DNA from: Angiostrongylus vasorum
Taxonomy: Eukaryota > Nematoda > Chromadorea > Rhabditida > Metastrongylidae
Direction of reading: 5' to 3'
Length of the DNA stretch: 64,000 bases
Assembly: GCA_018806985.1 (NCBI GenBank)
Contig: JADANN010000289.1
Coordinates: forward strand, 372,001-436,000
Below the pieces are notes generated by a model. It worked only from the letters and a program-made list of their open reading frames with translations. It ran no database searches and had not been told where the DNA came from. Shown piece after piece: positions 48,707 through 61,615 of this stretch. Every line of letters starts with the position of its first letter. Within the stretch, counting starts at the first letter, position 1. A program made the position numbers and the translations under genes.

Positions 48707-51700
48707 TCATTTGTTAAAGGTGGATGAAATGACGGACAACAGCTTTTTAGATAGAACTTCGCATACATCGTAATCATTAGAACGACATTTGATCATATCT
48801 CGTATTTTCGTGTAAGTGACGAGAACGTCGAGGTTCGTCAGCAGAAACTCTTCACATCTCCTAAGCAGAAAAGCGGTGTTGTGCACCTAAATAATCGATA
48901 TTTATATAATGGAGAAGTAAATTTAATTAAGAGAACAATGGAATTCGCATGAATAGTGAAAATCAAAGAAAAAAAACAAGAAAGGGGAAAATCGACGTAA
49001 GATAGAATAGGAAGGAAGAAACGAAGAAGTGAACAGGAAGGAGAACAAGGAAGAACGGAAAAAATGAAGGAAGAAGAGGGAAGAAAGAATAAATGAAGGA
49101 GTAATAAAGAAAAAAAGTGAAATCATGAGAAGAAAAGAAAAGGAGGAAGATAGGATTATTAAAAAAGAAAGGAAGAGAGAAAAAAAATGGTGAATCTCTT
49201 ATTTATGGAAAACTACCAAGGCAAGTTAATTTTTTTAAAAAGTGGCACCACGAATATTTAACTATAATAACATAATATTTAGCTTTTTATTTTCTGCCTT
49301 CTGTACTTTTTTATGGCAGGTTATTATTATGCGAAATACAACCACAAGATTGCTGAGATATTTGCAAAACTCCGGACAGCAGGTGTTTGCGGTGGGGAAC
49401 GAACGCGCTATTGTCCTTTCCGGGGAGTAACGCGTTCGCCACCACACCATGCGGGTCCTTCGTTTCGCCTGTCTCTCAGCTAGTTCTATTGATCTTTTGC
49501 CAGAGAGACTGGGGAAACGAATGATCCGCATGGTGTGGTGGTGAACGCGTTACTCCCCCGGAAAGGACAATAGCGCGTTCGTTCCCCACCGCAAACACCT
49601 GCGGTCCTGAGTTTTGCAAATATCTCAGCAATCTTGTAGTTATAATAACATATTTTATCAATACTGGTATACATTTGCAAAGAAAAAAGACATACGATGG
49701 CAAACTGGTAGATGAAGGCGACGTTTTGAGGGTTTAAAATTCTGACGAAATCGGCAAGGATAGCAGTGCATAGCGACGGCATAACGTATACTTCACCGGC
49801 CGCATATAAACAACATAGCGCTGATACCGATAATTCCGGAAGAGTTCCAGAGTAGATAAAATGCAGCATAGCCTAAAAAGTAGCGTATGTACCCTATGAA
49901 TTTCACTAAGTAAAGAGCTGCGAAGATATGAGAAAGTTACAAGGAATGATGAGTGGGAGACATCTGTGATGTCAACTGTTCCGCTAGGACTTCGGAGAAG
50001 TTCCTTGAAACGTTCGGAAGCGGTGAACAGCATTATTCGATGAGCATATACAATTTCGCCGTCAACCTACAATAGACAAGGAGACTTTTCGTCCTACAGT
50101 ACACATCCATATGTCGCTGATTGCTGATATCCTCACTGACTTGTCCTCAAACTTTTGAACATCCCTAACGTGTTTTCACTTCGCATTTTGCGTCATGTAT
50201 GTTTTGTAAAGGACCACTTCTACGAATTTCTAACATTTTTAAGAAATCGCTGGACCGCCAAGAATCTTTCGGCAAACGATGTTTGATGGTATCACGTCAT
50301 TCTTTTCTTGTCTTCACGTTTAAATATATTAGTTAGTACACACCATGAATCGAATATCCGAGAGCTCTCTATTGTTTACAAACGACTCGCCGACTAACGG
50401 TCTGTGTTGAAATGTTGGCGACGAAACAACAGTATCATTTGGTCTAAAACAGAAGGTAATGAAATCATAGGAGCCGTATTTTCATCAAAACGGCACAGTG
50501 ATTAGAGGGTCCCTGTAAAACACAGTTTGTCCTTGGTTCGACTACGCGTTGCGAGCTAACCAAACCCTCCATCTCTCTGGGGCCTGCAAATTGTACTTAA
50601 CTTGTTTAGAAAAAAAAAGCGCAGACTTCATACATTGGTAGACTCCCACAAGCCATTTCATGTGCATTCAGTCAACTCTCTGATGCTTAATAAATTTGGA
50701 TACCTAAGGGATTCATCAACGCCTAGCAATTGATCCTTCATTGTTTTACACCTTAGTCGCTTGCGGTCGACGAGATCGACATCTCTTCAGTCATATAAGA
50801 ATTAAAAAGAAGCTCACGTGGGTTTTTTTACTGAAGTCATTCCATAAATTTGAGATGACGGAGGCCACGTTGCTTGATTTCCGTCTTCTTGCCGGCATTC
50901 CCATTTGAGATGTGAGAACAGCTAAGATGCAAATGACAACACCAATAAGAAGAAACGTTTAATAAATCTGTTATAAAATAATTTATATAGTGTTTTAGAA
51001 TACTTTCGTTTGAGCTTGATAGATTTTGATGTCCTCTTACCATACTGCGCAAAAATTTTTAGTAAATAAATCTGAAAATGCGATACTATCAAAGTGTGGC
51101 GCAGTGGTCGGAGGCGCTCTGCAACACACGTGGAGTCGATTCCCGCGCCCATGGCCCAGAAAGCCTTTCATCTCTCCGGGGTCGGCAAATTGGTACGAGA
51201 CTTTTCTGGGAGTATAGTAGCACTGGTTCGATACACCGGTAGGCCACCGCGAGTCATTGTAAAGTCCAGATATGCATTCAGTCACCTCCAAACGATGCCT
51301 AATGAAGTCGAATGAATGGCGCATCGCTCAGGAATTGTTCAACGTCGAGAGCTTTACCCTTTATCCCTTATTTTTATCAAAGTGTATTAAATTCTAACAA
51401 AGCGACACTACATGGAGAAAGCAGCGACTAGAAAAATTTGAGGAAGTTGTCTTAGAATACCATACTAGTGTAGTTCTATGATACACTCACGTACACGACA
51501 CTTGTAATATAATAATAAATTGATATTGTATGACAACAAGTTTCATGCAGATAGCAAGTGCTTAACGCAACTGTGAAAATAACAAAAGAACAATTAGAAC
51601 AGCATGGTAATCGTGTTCTTAACTCTACCACGAGTGTGCAGTATTCGACGTTTTCAGCGTCCAATTTGGCTACCATAACCGGCCAGAAGTTAGTTAGCAA

Positions 51701-54700
51701 GCGAGTAGCAAATTTACGTTCATCACGTTCAGTTGCAAACTGTAATGCTCGTGCCCAAATGTAGACACTCCATGGCAGATCCGGCACTAAACATTCAACA
51801 TGCATGAGACTAACAGACATATACAAGACATCGTAGCAAAAAAAAAACGGAATTTGAATGAAAATGTTTATTTGAAGGCGTGTAAGGGGCAGTAGTAAGA
51901 TGGGCTCCTTTAGCGCACATGGTGTTGTTTCCATTTAGGACAATAAGCCCATCAAGCCTTCCATCCCTCCGGAGTCGTCCATTTGGTAGCAAAATTCTCT
52001 GAGATGGCAAATCACTGTCATCACAAGTAGCTATACTGACCAAAAGTGCACTCAAGCACCTCTACGATGTTTAATAGAGTCCAACGCATAGTGCATCCCT
52101 TAGGAAATGATCACCGGTGAGCGCTTCGCCCATTTATAATTTATACTTGATTGAAACTAGATAAAATTTTGAACAAATTAGTGTTGCGGCAAAAAAAACA
52201 AGGTGAGGTACGAATTATAACCACAATGATGCTGAGATATTTGCAAAACTCGGGACCGCAGGTGTCTGCGATGGAGATCGAACACTCTATTACCCTCTCC
52301 GGGGACTGACGCGTTCACCACCACATCATGCGGGTATTTCGTTTCGCCTTTCTCTCAGCAATGTTTTGAACTCATAGGTGCCATCAGCAATCACACGTCA
52401 AAGTTACTGATCTCGGAAGCACAAATCGGTATTGAACCCAGTTAAGCTGAAGCTGCTGTATAATTCACGATGTAATTGCTTTTTATTTAGTACCTATTCC
52501 TCTTTACGGGGGAGCGGGGCATGATGTGAATTATTACCACTAAGTGAAAAGCAAAAAACACGGCTGAAAGGCGAAACGAGGGACCCACATGGTGTAGTGG
52601 TGAACGCGTTATCCTTCAGAAAGGATAATAGCGTGTTCGATTCCCACCGCAGACACCTGCGGTGCGGGGTTTTGCAAATATCTTTGCATCATTGTGGTTG
52701 CAATTCACATCATGCCCTGCTATAAAAAAAGAGTACGCAGTAAATAAGAAGGTGATTACAATGTAAAGTATTTCCTCATATTTCTGATGTTGCTTGTTCA
52801 TGGACCGTAGATAACATGATCAGTCTGGTGGGCAATAGGATGGAGTAGAAATGTAGGCCAGTCAGTGCTCTTTAATCTTTGCTATTAACTTCTTATGTCA
52901 TTTCAAAAAATAGCACCATTGAAAAGAGGGAAGATACGAAAGCGCCTGCTGATTTGGACAATGATAAATATAGTGAGATGTGGAAACATCGCTTTTTGTC
53001 ATACGTCATGCGAAGGGTGCAGTCAAATAACGTAGTTCGGCAACAAGCTGGCCGGCAGGAGCATCACCCTTTCCTGGTCCAAGAGCCCAAACGCAAAACT
53101 TGTATTAGGAAACTGTTTTAGATAAAAATGCTTTCTCTAGACGTTTAGCGAATGAAGAAAGAACAGCACGAAGCGCTTCTATAATCTCAGTTCATAAAGA
53201 AGTTCTCGTCGTGGATCTACCACAACCAAGAAAAATCCAGCAAAGAAAAGAAATCTGATGTTAAAGCAGCTTACCACATGGCTAATCTTTCAGCTAAAAA
53301 ACATCCGAAAGAACGCTCAAAAAGCTATTATAAACAAATGCCGTCGGACCTTGACGTGCATTTAACGCTCCATCTTGAATCAGGGTGCGTGTGACAAAGT
53401 GGTTAGAGACGCCACTGCGACGCACACCTGGAAACGATTCCTGCGCCCATGGCCCACCAAGCCCTCCATCCATCCTAAGTCAGCATATTGGTAGCAGAAT
53501 TGTCTGGGAGTATAGCAACGCTGCCTCGATAGATCGGTAGGTCACCGCGAGTTATTGTAAAGGCCAGATATGCATTCAGTCACCTCCAACGATGCTTAAT
53601 GAAGTCGAAAACATGGCGCATCCCTCAAGGATTGATCAATGCCTAGAGCTCTATCTTTTTTATCCTTTTATCCTGAGTCTTGATTAATGAACAGGGAGTT
53701 GCAATTCCATAACTTTTTTATTTTCTTTCACTTACTTTTTTCATGGCAGAGCTCGAGTGAAGTACAATCACAAAGATTCCAAGATATGAGGAATGCCAAG
53801 ATATGAGGAAACCTCGGAACCTCTGCGGGGTTTCGAACTTACGATTACTCACGCTTACTGTGAGCTGATGTGCTTTCACCTGCAGCAACTGAGGTCATTG
53901 TTTCGTCTTTCTTTCAGCCACTTCTTAGTCTATTCGCGGTATCAGTAATGTCCCTTCAATGGAAATGACCTAGTGCGGTGTATGGCACGTGAGACTTTGA
54001 TAAGGATAATCATGTGCTCAAAGCCACACTGAGGTTCCGAGTTTTGCTCTTATTTTAACATCCTTAGGGAAAGACGTATTCCCATCTGATACCACGATAT
54101 TCCACTGATCATCCTCATAGCAGAATACCCGTTGGTTAGTCGCGAAGGAAACGTAGCCACGTCTCCAGGTGGTGGAAACAGGGTTAATCGGATACCAGAA
54201 ATGACATCATATTTCGCTGAGACCAAGATCGATGCAGATGATGGATTTTTCGTTTCTGCTGGGCCAATTTGACACATACATTGTGTATTTACGAATACGT
54301 ACTCATGCATGCGTGCGTGGGTTGTCCCCGTTTATACCGATTGCGGTCTACGAGTCATTTCGGCCAAAGCCTGCAATCAAGCAATATGGAAGTATGTGGG
54401 AGGCCATCACGATCCGTCTTCAATAACTAAGCTCTCCATCTTTTCTGGGAGAGATTGACAAGCTACCCGTGAGTAAACCCACCTCCCATTTTTAGACTTC
54501 AGCATGCCATACGTGAGTATAAAAAGCTAAACATAGTAAAATAAATGGGCCTCATTCCTCTGACCCAAAAGAGCCCCCCGATTCAGCATCGTTGAGTAGG
54601 TCGTTTACGAATACGCTGTTAGATCTCAGGGCCATTCTAAGCGGCCTAGATCGCAATAGACTAAGGCGATGATATGTACCCACAACGCGCACACAGTTGC

Positions 54701-57700
54701 ATCTGAGCCCTCCATAGAAGACTTGACCATGCAAGCAAGAAAGATAAGGTATGACGTCATCGGACTTGCTGAGACGAGACTACTTCACCCGTTCAACGCC
54801 GTCTATGACAAGCGTTCTATATGGACTTGGAGAAATTCAAAAAGGAAAGACCCTGCATTCTTTAAGGTCACCATTGGGGAATTTAACGCAAAGATTCGAC
54901 CCAAAAGAACATTTGAAGAACGTTGCAACGGGAACTGAGAAGTCGATTGGAACGAGAAGGGCTAGCGGCCGTCTGAGTTTATCACAAGGACCAAGACAAT
55001 TCACAGTTATTCGCAATTCCAGATGACCTGCTCTTGACGATGGGCGGTGGAGACTCACAACTGAGAGTGCCATAACAAAATAAACCGTATCACTGTAAAT
55101 CGAAGGTTTTGCCAAATCGATGTCATTGTTGTCCCAAAATTCTATCTACACGAAATAAGGATGGCACAAGATTCCATGATAGAGGAAAGGATACCGATAA
55201 TTAAAAAAAACGAGATCCCAAAACCACTATGGAATGGGATTTATTCAAGTCATTAACCGACTCTTGGAAAGAAGTGGATATTGATAATATCGACAAGGAA
55301 TACAAGCGCCCTGTTCGGCATTTTAACATTAGCGCTATGAAAGCTGAGAGCTTGGAAGTCACCATGAGACGTCTGTTTCCAGAAACATTCGAGATGATAG
55401 TTCAACGTGGAAACGCATTAACCACGGAAAGCTGCCAGCTCATGTCGGAACATGAAAAACAATACAGACATCCGATAAAAAGAAGATCGCGACGGTAGAA
55501 AAGCAGCAGTTACGGTCGAGGCTGCAGAATCTGAGAAAAGCATCTCCAAAGTACACCGAATCTTCGCCAATTACAAAACTAAGGAGACTGAACTCCGTCG
55601 CGCAGATGAAACAGATTTGGCCTCCAGAAAGGCAATGAAGGAAATCATTCACTATTCCTACTCGGGTCTCTTGAGCAGCCACGTCCTCCTGTCCTTACAT
55701 GAAATAAAGGAGGATGAATATGTCTTTTAACCATCCTTTCTCCCTTCCGAAATTCGACATGCTATTTCGTTGGTGAAAAATTGAAGGCCATCAGGTCCGA
55801 ACAGGATAAGATCTAAACACCTGAAGAACCTTTCTGCACTCTTCATAAACGAACTGGCTTGGCCATTCACGTTAACTGTCTGAATTCAAGGTCCATACTA
55901 AGTGGAAGACCAGCAAAACCGTGCTATTGTTCAAGAAGGGTGACCTACCGATATCGGCGACTATCGCTCAATCTGCTTGCTGTCTGTCGCCTATGTCGTT
56001 TCACTCGAGTCATCCTAAACACGATTGACAGAACACTGGGCTAAAAAGCAGCTATATGAGCAGGCAGGATTTCGAAAAGGATTCAGTAAGATGGAACAGA
56101 TCCACACGATAACGAGACTCATTGAAGTGTCGCGAGAGTACAAGAAAGTGTTCAGTCTTCCTTCTATCGAGTTAAAGAAAGCTTTTGATTCGGTTGAGGT
56201 AGAAGCAGTCATGGAAACCCCGGTCGGTTAGGGCGTCCGTACTAAGTGTATAAAGATTCTTCGTGAAAGTGCATCTTCGTGCATGATGCGACGATAGACA
56301 AATCAAGATGGGTAGTTTACAGAGAAATGCATTGGTATCCGAAACGAAGACGTTCGTTGAACATGGTTTGCAAGAAATTGTATAGAAGAGCAGCATATGA
56401 AGTTCTAGTGTTCGGAATCCTCGGAAAGCGATGCACAGACGAACCGGTCATACGGAGAGAAGAGTTGACGATAGCTGATCAAGAAGAGTGAATCAGAGAT
56501 AGATTAAATTGTCTTTTAGGACAAAATAATTTGATTCTCAAGAAAACGAATCCGTTTTCTGATCTTTCTCAGTATTATGTACTCGTAATTGGAGGTGACC
56601 ACGGAGCACAGAATGACGTGATTTGTTCAAAGCCGAACACCACTATGGACGAAGATCACTAGGAAAGGAAGCAAATGGAAAGTGTGTTACAGAAAACGCA
56701 ATTCGAGAAAACCGATCAATATTGCATTTAAGAGATTACTGTTACTTACCACTTCTCCAAAGTTGGATCGCGCTTATTAGTCTCCCTGTTTCTATTGCAT
56801 AGTAGATAGCCTCTTGCAGTGCAAGCTGGATATCGTTAGGCAGACTTTTGAACTCGCTAAAAGAATGTTCAAGATGAACTAAGTAGCATAAGGGACAATA
56901 TAAATAGCCAAAATATAAACAAAGAAGGAGTAAGGCACAAAAATAACAAAACTGACATTTTTCCAATTTCGTTCGTCTTGGTATGCGGACCACTCAAGCA
57001 GTCCTTCACTGTGGTTGAGAGATTTTGAGACACTGAGAATATGTGATGTGCCAAAGAATTGCTTGCTATTTCAAGAACTTACAAAAGGTTAAAGTAAATT
57101 TGAGATAATAAATAATGAGTTTCCGATATTTGACTAATCTTAACTTCTAAGTTTACTTAAACTACGCTATAGGACCCCTTTATTAAAGGGGAGAGGTTTA
57201 GGTCGAATGTCGTACAGCGTGTGGATGTTACAGTTGTTAAAGCATCTCATGGATGTTTACTACAACCGTTTCTTTGGATTTCGCCACCAGTAACAACTGT
57301 TGCAAACTGTTTCGTAGCGCTAAACGTTGGTACTTCACGAAGATCTCACCATAGACTTTTTTTCATAGCGTTTTTTTAAATTAACAGCAATATTTTTAGT
57401 AACCCACCAAAGATTACGAAATTAAGATCATAAATGAATCTGGAATATTCAAGGAAATCAGTTCTTTCAACGATTGAGCCTTCGATCATAGAATTATTAA
57501 CTAACGTCGGCCGATGAATATGTCGACAATGCGGGAGTGTCCTCGAGCACAAGCGGCTGCCAGTGCTGATGGAGATCCTACAGAACGAACTGAAGTCTTA
57601 CGATACTCCATCGTCGAACGAAACGCGTTCGCATCGAAGGACAACAGCTGTCGTACCACATCCTCGTCACCCAGTTGTGCTGCCACCTGTGAAGAATTGC

Positions 57701-60700
57701 TTCAAAATAACCGTATGGTCTCGACTTAAACTATTTCATTTTTAGAACAAACGAAAGAACTAGTTTATTGATCTCATTGTAATTGCTACTATCTTAATTT
57801 TTTTTTGAAGAAACTCTATTAAGTCATTTTTGAATGCAATTCGTAAATGAAAACCCGATTCTAGCACAAGAAACAGCAATCTCTTTCAATCAAATGAATG
57901 GTGGTGCCTGAAGTGTAGTACAGTGTAACCTCCTAAAATTGATGACAACTTGCCAGTATAGTGAGAATAGAGAATAACAATCTTCTGAATGATTACTCTT
58001 TTCAGTTCTTCTACATTTCCTTCAGTCTATGCTTTTTAGTCTACCAGAAATATTATGAAACTCATGCGCAAAAGTTAACAGATAAGAAACGTTTTAAGTG
58101 AGAGAACACATACAGATTACCTACACTTATATGGAAAGCTTTGACTTACTTCTTTTCTAATATGCTGCTAGTCAAATGAATCTCTGATTTAATGTAGAAT
58201 GCTTATCACCTGTAGACCTATTGGTTATTTGTATGGTGCTTTCACTACTCAACAGAATAAACGTTGATAACGTGGCTTTGTTATTTGTGCTCGCACCACA
58301 TATGTCATATTTATAGAAAAAATCTGTCCCAGCAAGCTATTTGAAAAGATACGGAAAGCAGTATTGGTGAAGAAAATCATCAAAAGTTTCTCAAATATTC
58401 TCTTCTCTTTCTCCGTAAACAGGTCGACTACGGTAGCAAATTCTGATGTTGTACCTAAGGATCTATTTGAATACATAACATTCCTACTTGGATCGGCGAT
58501 TCCTTGACCATCGCATCGTTCTCGACCTGGGCCTTGGAATGTAACAACAGTTCAATACATAATGGATTTCGTTTTGCGACAGCCCTAGAATCATACTCAT
58601 GAAATAGAGCTACTCACATACAGAAAGCCATGCAAGCATTCAAAAATTGAAATTATGGTAATTTCTCAGCTTAACAATGTTCCCCACCTTCGCATGTTTC
58701 ATGAGGAACCTATATTCCTGATATTCAACATGCGGCAAAATAGCAATGCTGAATACGCATACCATCTAATCTCACCATGTCAGTGGTGTCCAGCCGGTAT
58801 ATTCCGAAAAAAGAAATGGTCTTCGAACATCGCTTGGACTAGGCACTGGAACATTTACGGAGAATCCGACCTTAATTAAACTGCGAAGAGCTTCAGTGTC
58901 GGAGCGTATGACGGCTTCAGACAAGAGGCTAAGACCCTGGAATACTGTAGGCTTGATAGTCTTTCAAATGAGCGAAGATCTAAACAAAAAGAAATGTGTG
59001 CGGATGTTTTATGATTTTCGTCTAATTCCAGAGCAAAAACACTACCAGTATCAAATAAATATTTAAAAATGTAGACGAATGTTCTCTTTACAGAGTTTTG
59101 CTAACCAGGGATCAATATCGACTTCAAACTGACAAGCTGATTGGTCGCTGTCCAATTCCCCGGCCAATATCGCTGCTGCGTTACGAATGTGGTTGGACGA
59201 CCCTGAAGCTGCAAGGTGAAATGCGAATTCTTTTCTGGCATCAGCTAGGGAGAGATCCGTGTATTCCCGAATGCTTGTCGTGATGAGTGGAGGAGCACAA
59301 TCACAGCCTAACAGTACTCCTGCTGCCTGCAATACTACATTGTATGACTAGATATACATTTATTTTCTTGCTGATAAATCTACATCTATCAGAAATTAAT
59401 CTTTCTTGTTTTGCTTTGATCCCTAAAATTTCCTAGAGATAATTTACAGTTTGATAAAATTAAACCATCTCAGAATTCTCTTGCTTTTAAACAGTGTACA
59501 TTAGCCCATACGGTCCGTATTGCATTCTCTTCGTTTAACAGGTTCACTGATCTGTCAGCGACTCTATCCGTAACAAATGCGTCACTGTTCCACTCTGGAT
59601 GTTGACTGGGCCTATTCACAGAAATCAAGCTTCGCTCGAAAATCAAAGCCCAAAGAATACCTCGATTTTTGGATGGGGTGGTTAACTTGTCAACAACAAT
59701 TAACTTGAGAATTTGGAATGTCATTTGGATGGTTGGTAACCTTTTTTTCATGTGCCATGCTGATTTTTTGCCCAATTCTTTTTTTCCAGTTCACCTATAT
59801 GTAAAGGTGTTCTGAATTTCTTTGTGAGCTGTACCGGGGTAGATTTTTTATTCCACAACCTTCATTTTTTTTCGATAAGTGACTTCCTATAATTGAAATC
59901 TTCAAATATTCCGCCTAAGGATTACTTCCATAGTGGAGGCTCTTTCAGCAATTTCGTGCATACCAATTTTTCTTCTATTCCTGGCTTGCAAGGGGAATAG
60001 GTAAACATGAAGAAACCTGATGCACACCACGAAGATCAGCGTTAGTTAGCGAAACTCTGGTTTTGTATGAACGCAGTAACCAGTACGATGCATGTCCTTT
60101 CATTTCTGTAGGAATAACTGTGAAAACAGGGATTTAGTTGCCTGTTGTCGGTTTTTTCTAACCATAGCACGATATAAGTGAAATAATTCAAGCAAATAAG
60201 ATTGCTGTTTTTACTTTTTGAACAACGCTATCTTATGGAAGACTGAGATGACAAAAGCTCCGAAGCGTCATTAGTCTTTAGCGGAGGCAAAATCCACTCT
60301 TCTATACTGGGCCCTCGCAACAAGTGAAGACGAGCTATCCAAGTATTAAGTAACGATAGAGTGGAAAGAGATTCCTCGTCTTTTTGATGACATGTCCTTC
60401 AGAATGGCATCTGGTCCCTGAAGGTGGTCTACACTTAGTTCGTCTTTTGTATGGAAAAAGTCGAACTCTTTGGTTCGTGCAACAATTTACGGGAGAAGAT
60501 TCCCCTACCCAATCATTAGATCGAACTTCAAGATCGAGCAAATTTGTGTGCCGAACATTCTCCATTGTGATTATTGACGCGATGACAGAGAATTAATTAT
60601 GAAGCATGTGGAGCTGCAGAAAATTTCTCGTGACCGTCGTATAGCTTGCTTTAAACGCTCGCGTTTATCCTTCACGTCCACTGAAGCGATAACGTGTATC

Positions 60701-61567
60701 ATCTGTTATTCCATTGATCACTGAGTAATATAAGAGCGTGCAAGGAGACTTTATACGGCTCTCTGTGTAAAAGCGATTCACTGGGCTGCCCTGATCACGA
60801 AAAACACAAATTTTTCGTTAGGAAATCTTTTTGGCGAAAAGGTGACTACAAGAAAAGGAAAACGAATATTATATTTCAGAACGGCGTAACCTGTTGAACG
60901 TCGACATCGTCTACTGTGCTGGACATTCTGTGCTCGGCAAAAAAGCAAACATAATTCGCGTCCAATTTGCAATAGGAACGTTTTTGCTTCTGCAAAATTC
61001 TCTCGCATTTCAATTTCATTTACAACATTAAGCATTACGAGTGTATAGAGCCTTCCGCTGGCCTACTTGTGCATCAAGCCAGCGGTCTTTGGATTCGATT
61101 CCGCCCCTGCGCTAACCATTCCCTTTCCATATAGAGGAGCGTAAACATGTTACAGACTTGCCTGTGTAGATAAAAAAAAACTGATTTGACACATTGGTAG
61201 GCTCGTGCAAGTCCTTGCATAGGACTAATACACATAGATTAATCAACGCAAAACCTTCCGGTATACTATATAAACGATAAAAAGATAAAGCTCTGGGCAT
61301 TGATCAATCCTTGAGGAATGCGCCATGCATTCGACTTCATTAAGCATCGTCGGAAATGATTGAATGTATATTTCGCCTTTACAATGACTCGCAGTGACCT
61401 ACCGACGTACCGAGCCAGTGCTCCTAAATGCCCAGACAAGTCTGGTACCAATCTGCCGACCCCGAAAGGATGGAAGGTTTGGTGGGCCATGGCCGCGGGG
61501 ATCGATTCCATGTGTGTATTGCAGGGTGCTTCCCACCACTGCGTCACATGCCACATGTACTGTGTAC

Positions 61568-61615
<48 letters not shown>

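Noticed and set aside
52560..52640. tRNA gene
   Set aside because: A and B boxes are present, but no acceptor stem or anticodon arm can be paired, and the unit recurs with a common tail, so it is a SINE head. The same was decided for the heads of families A, B and C.
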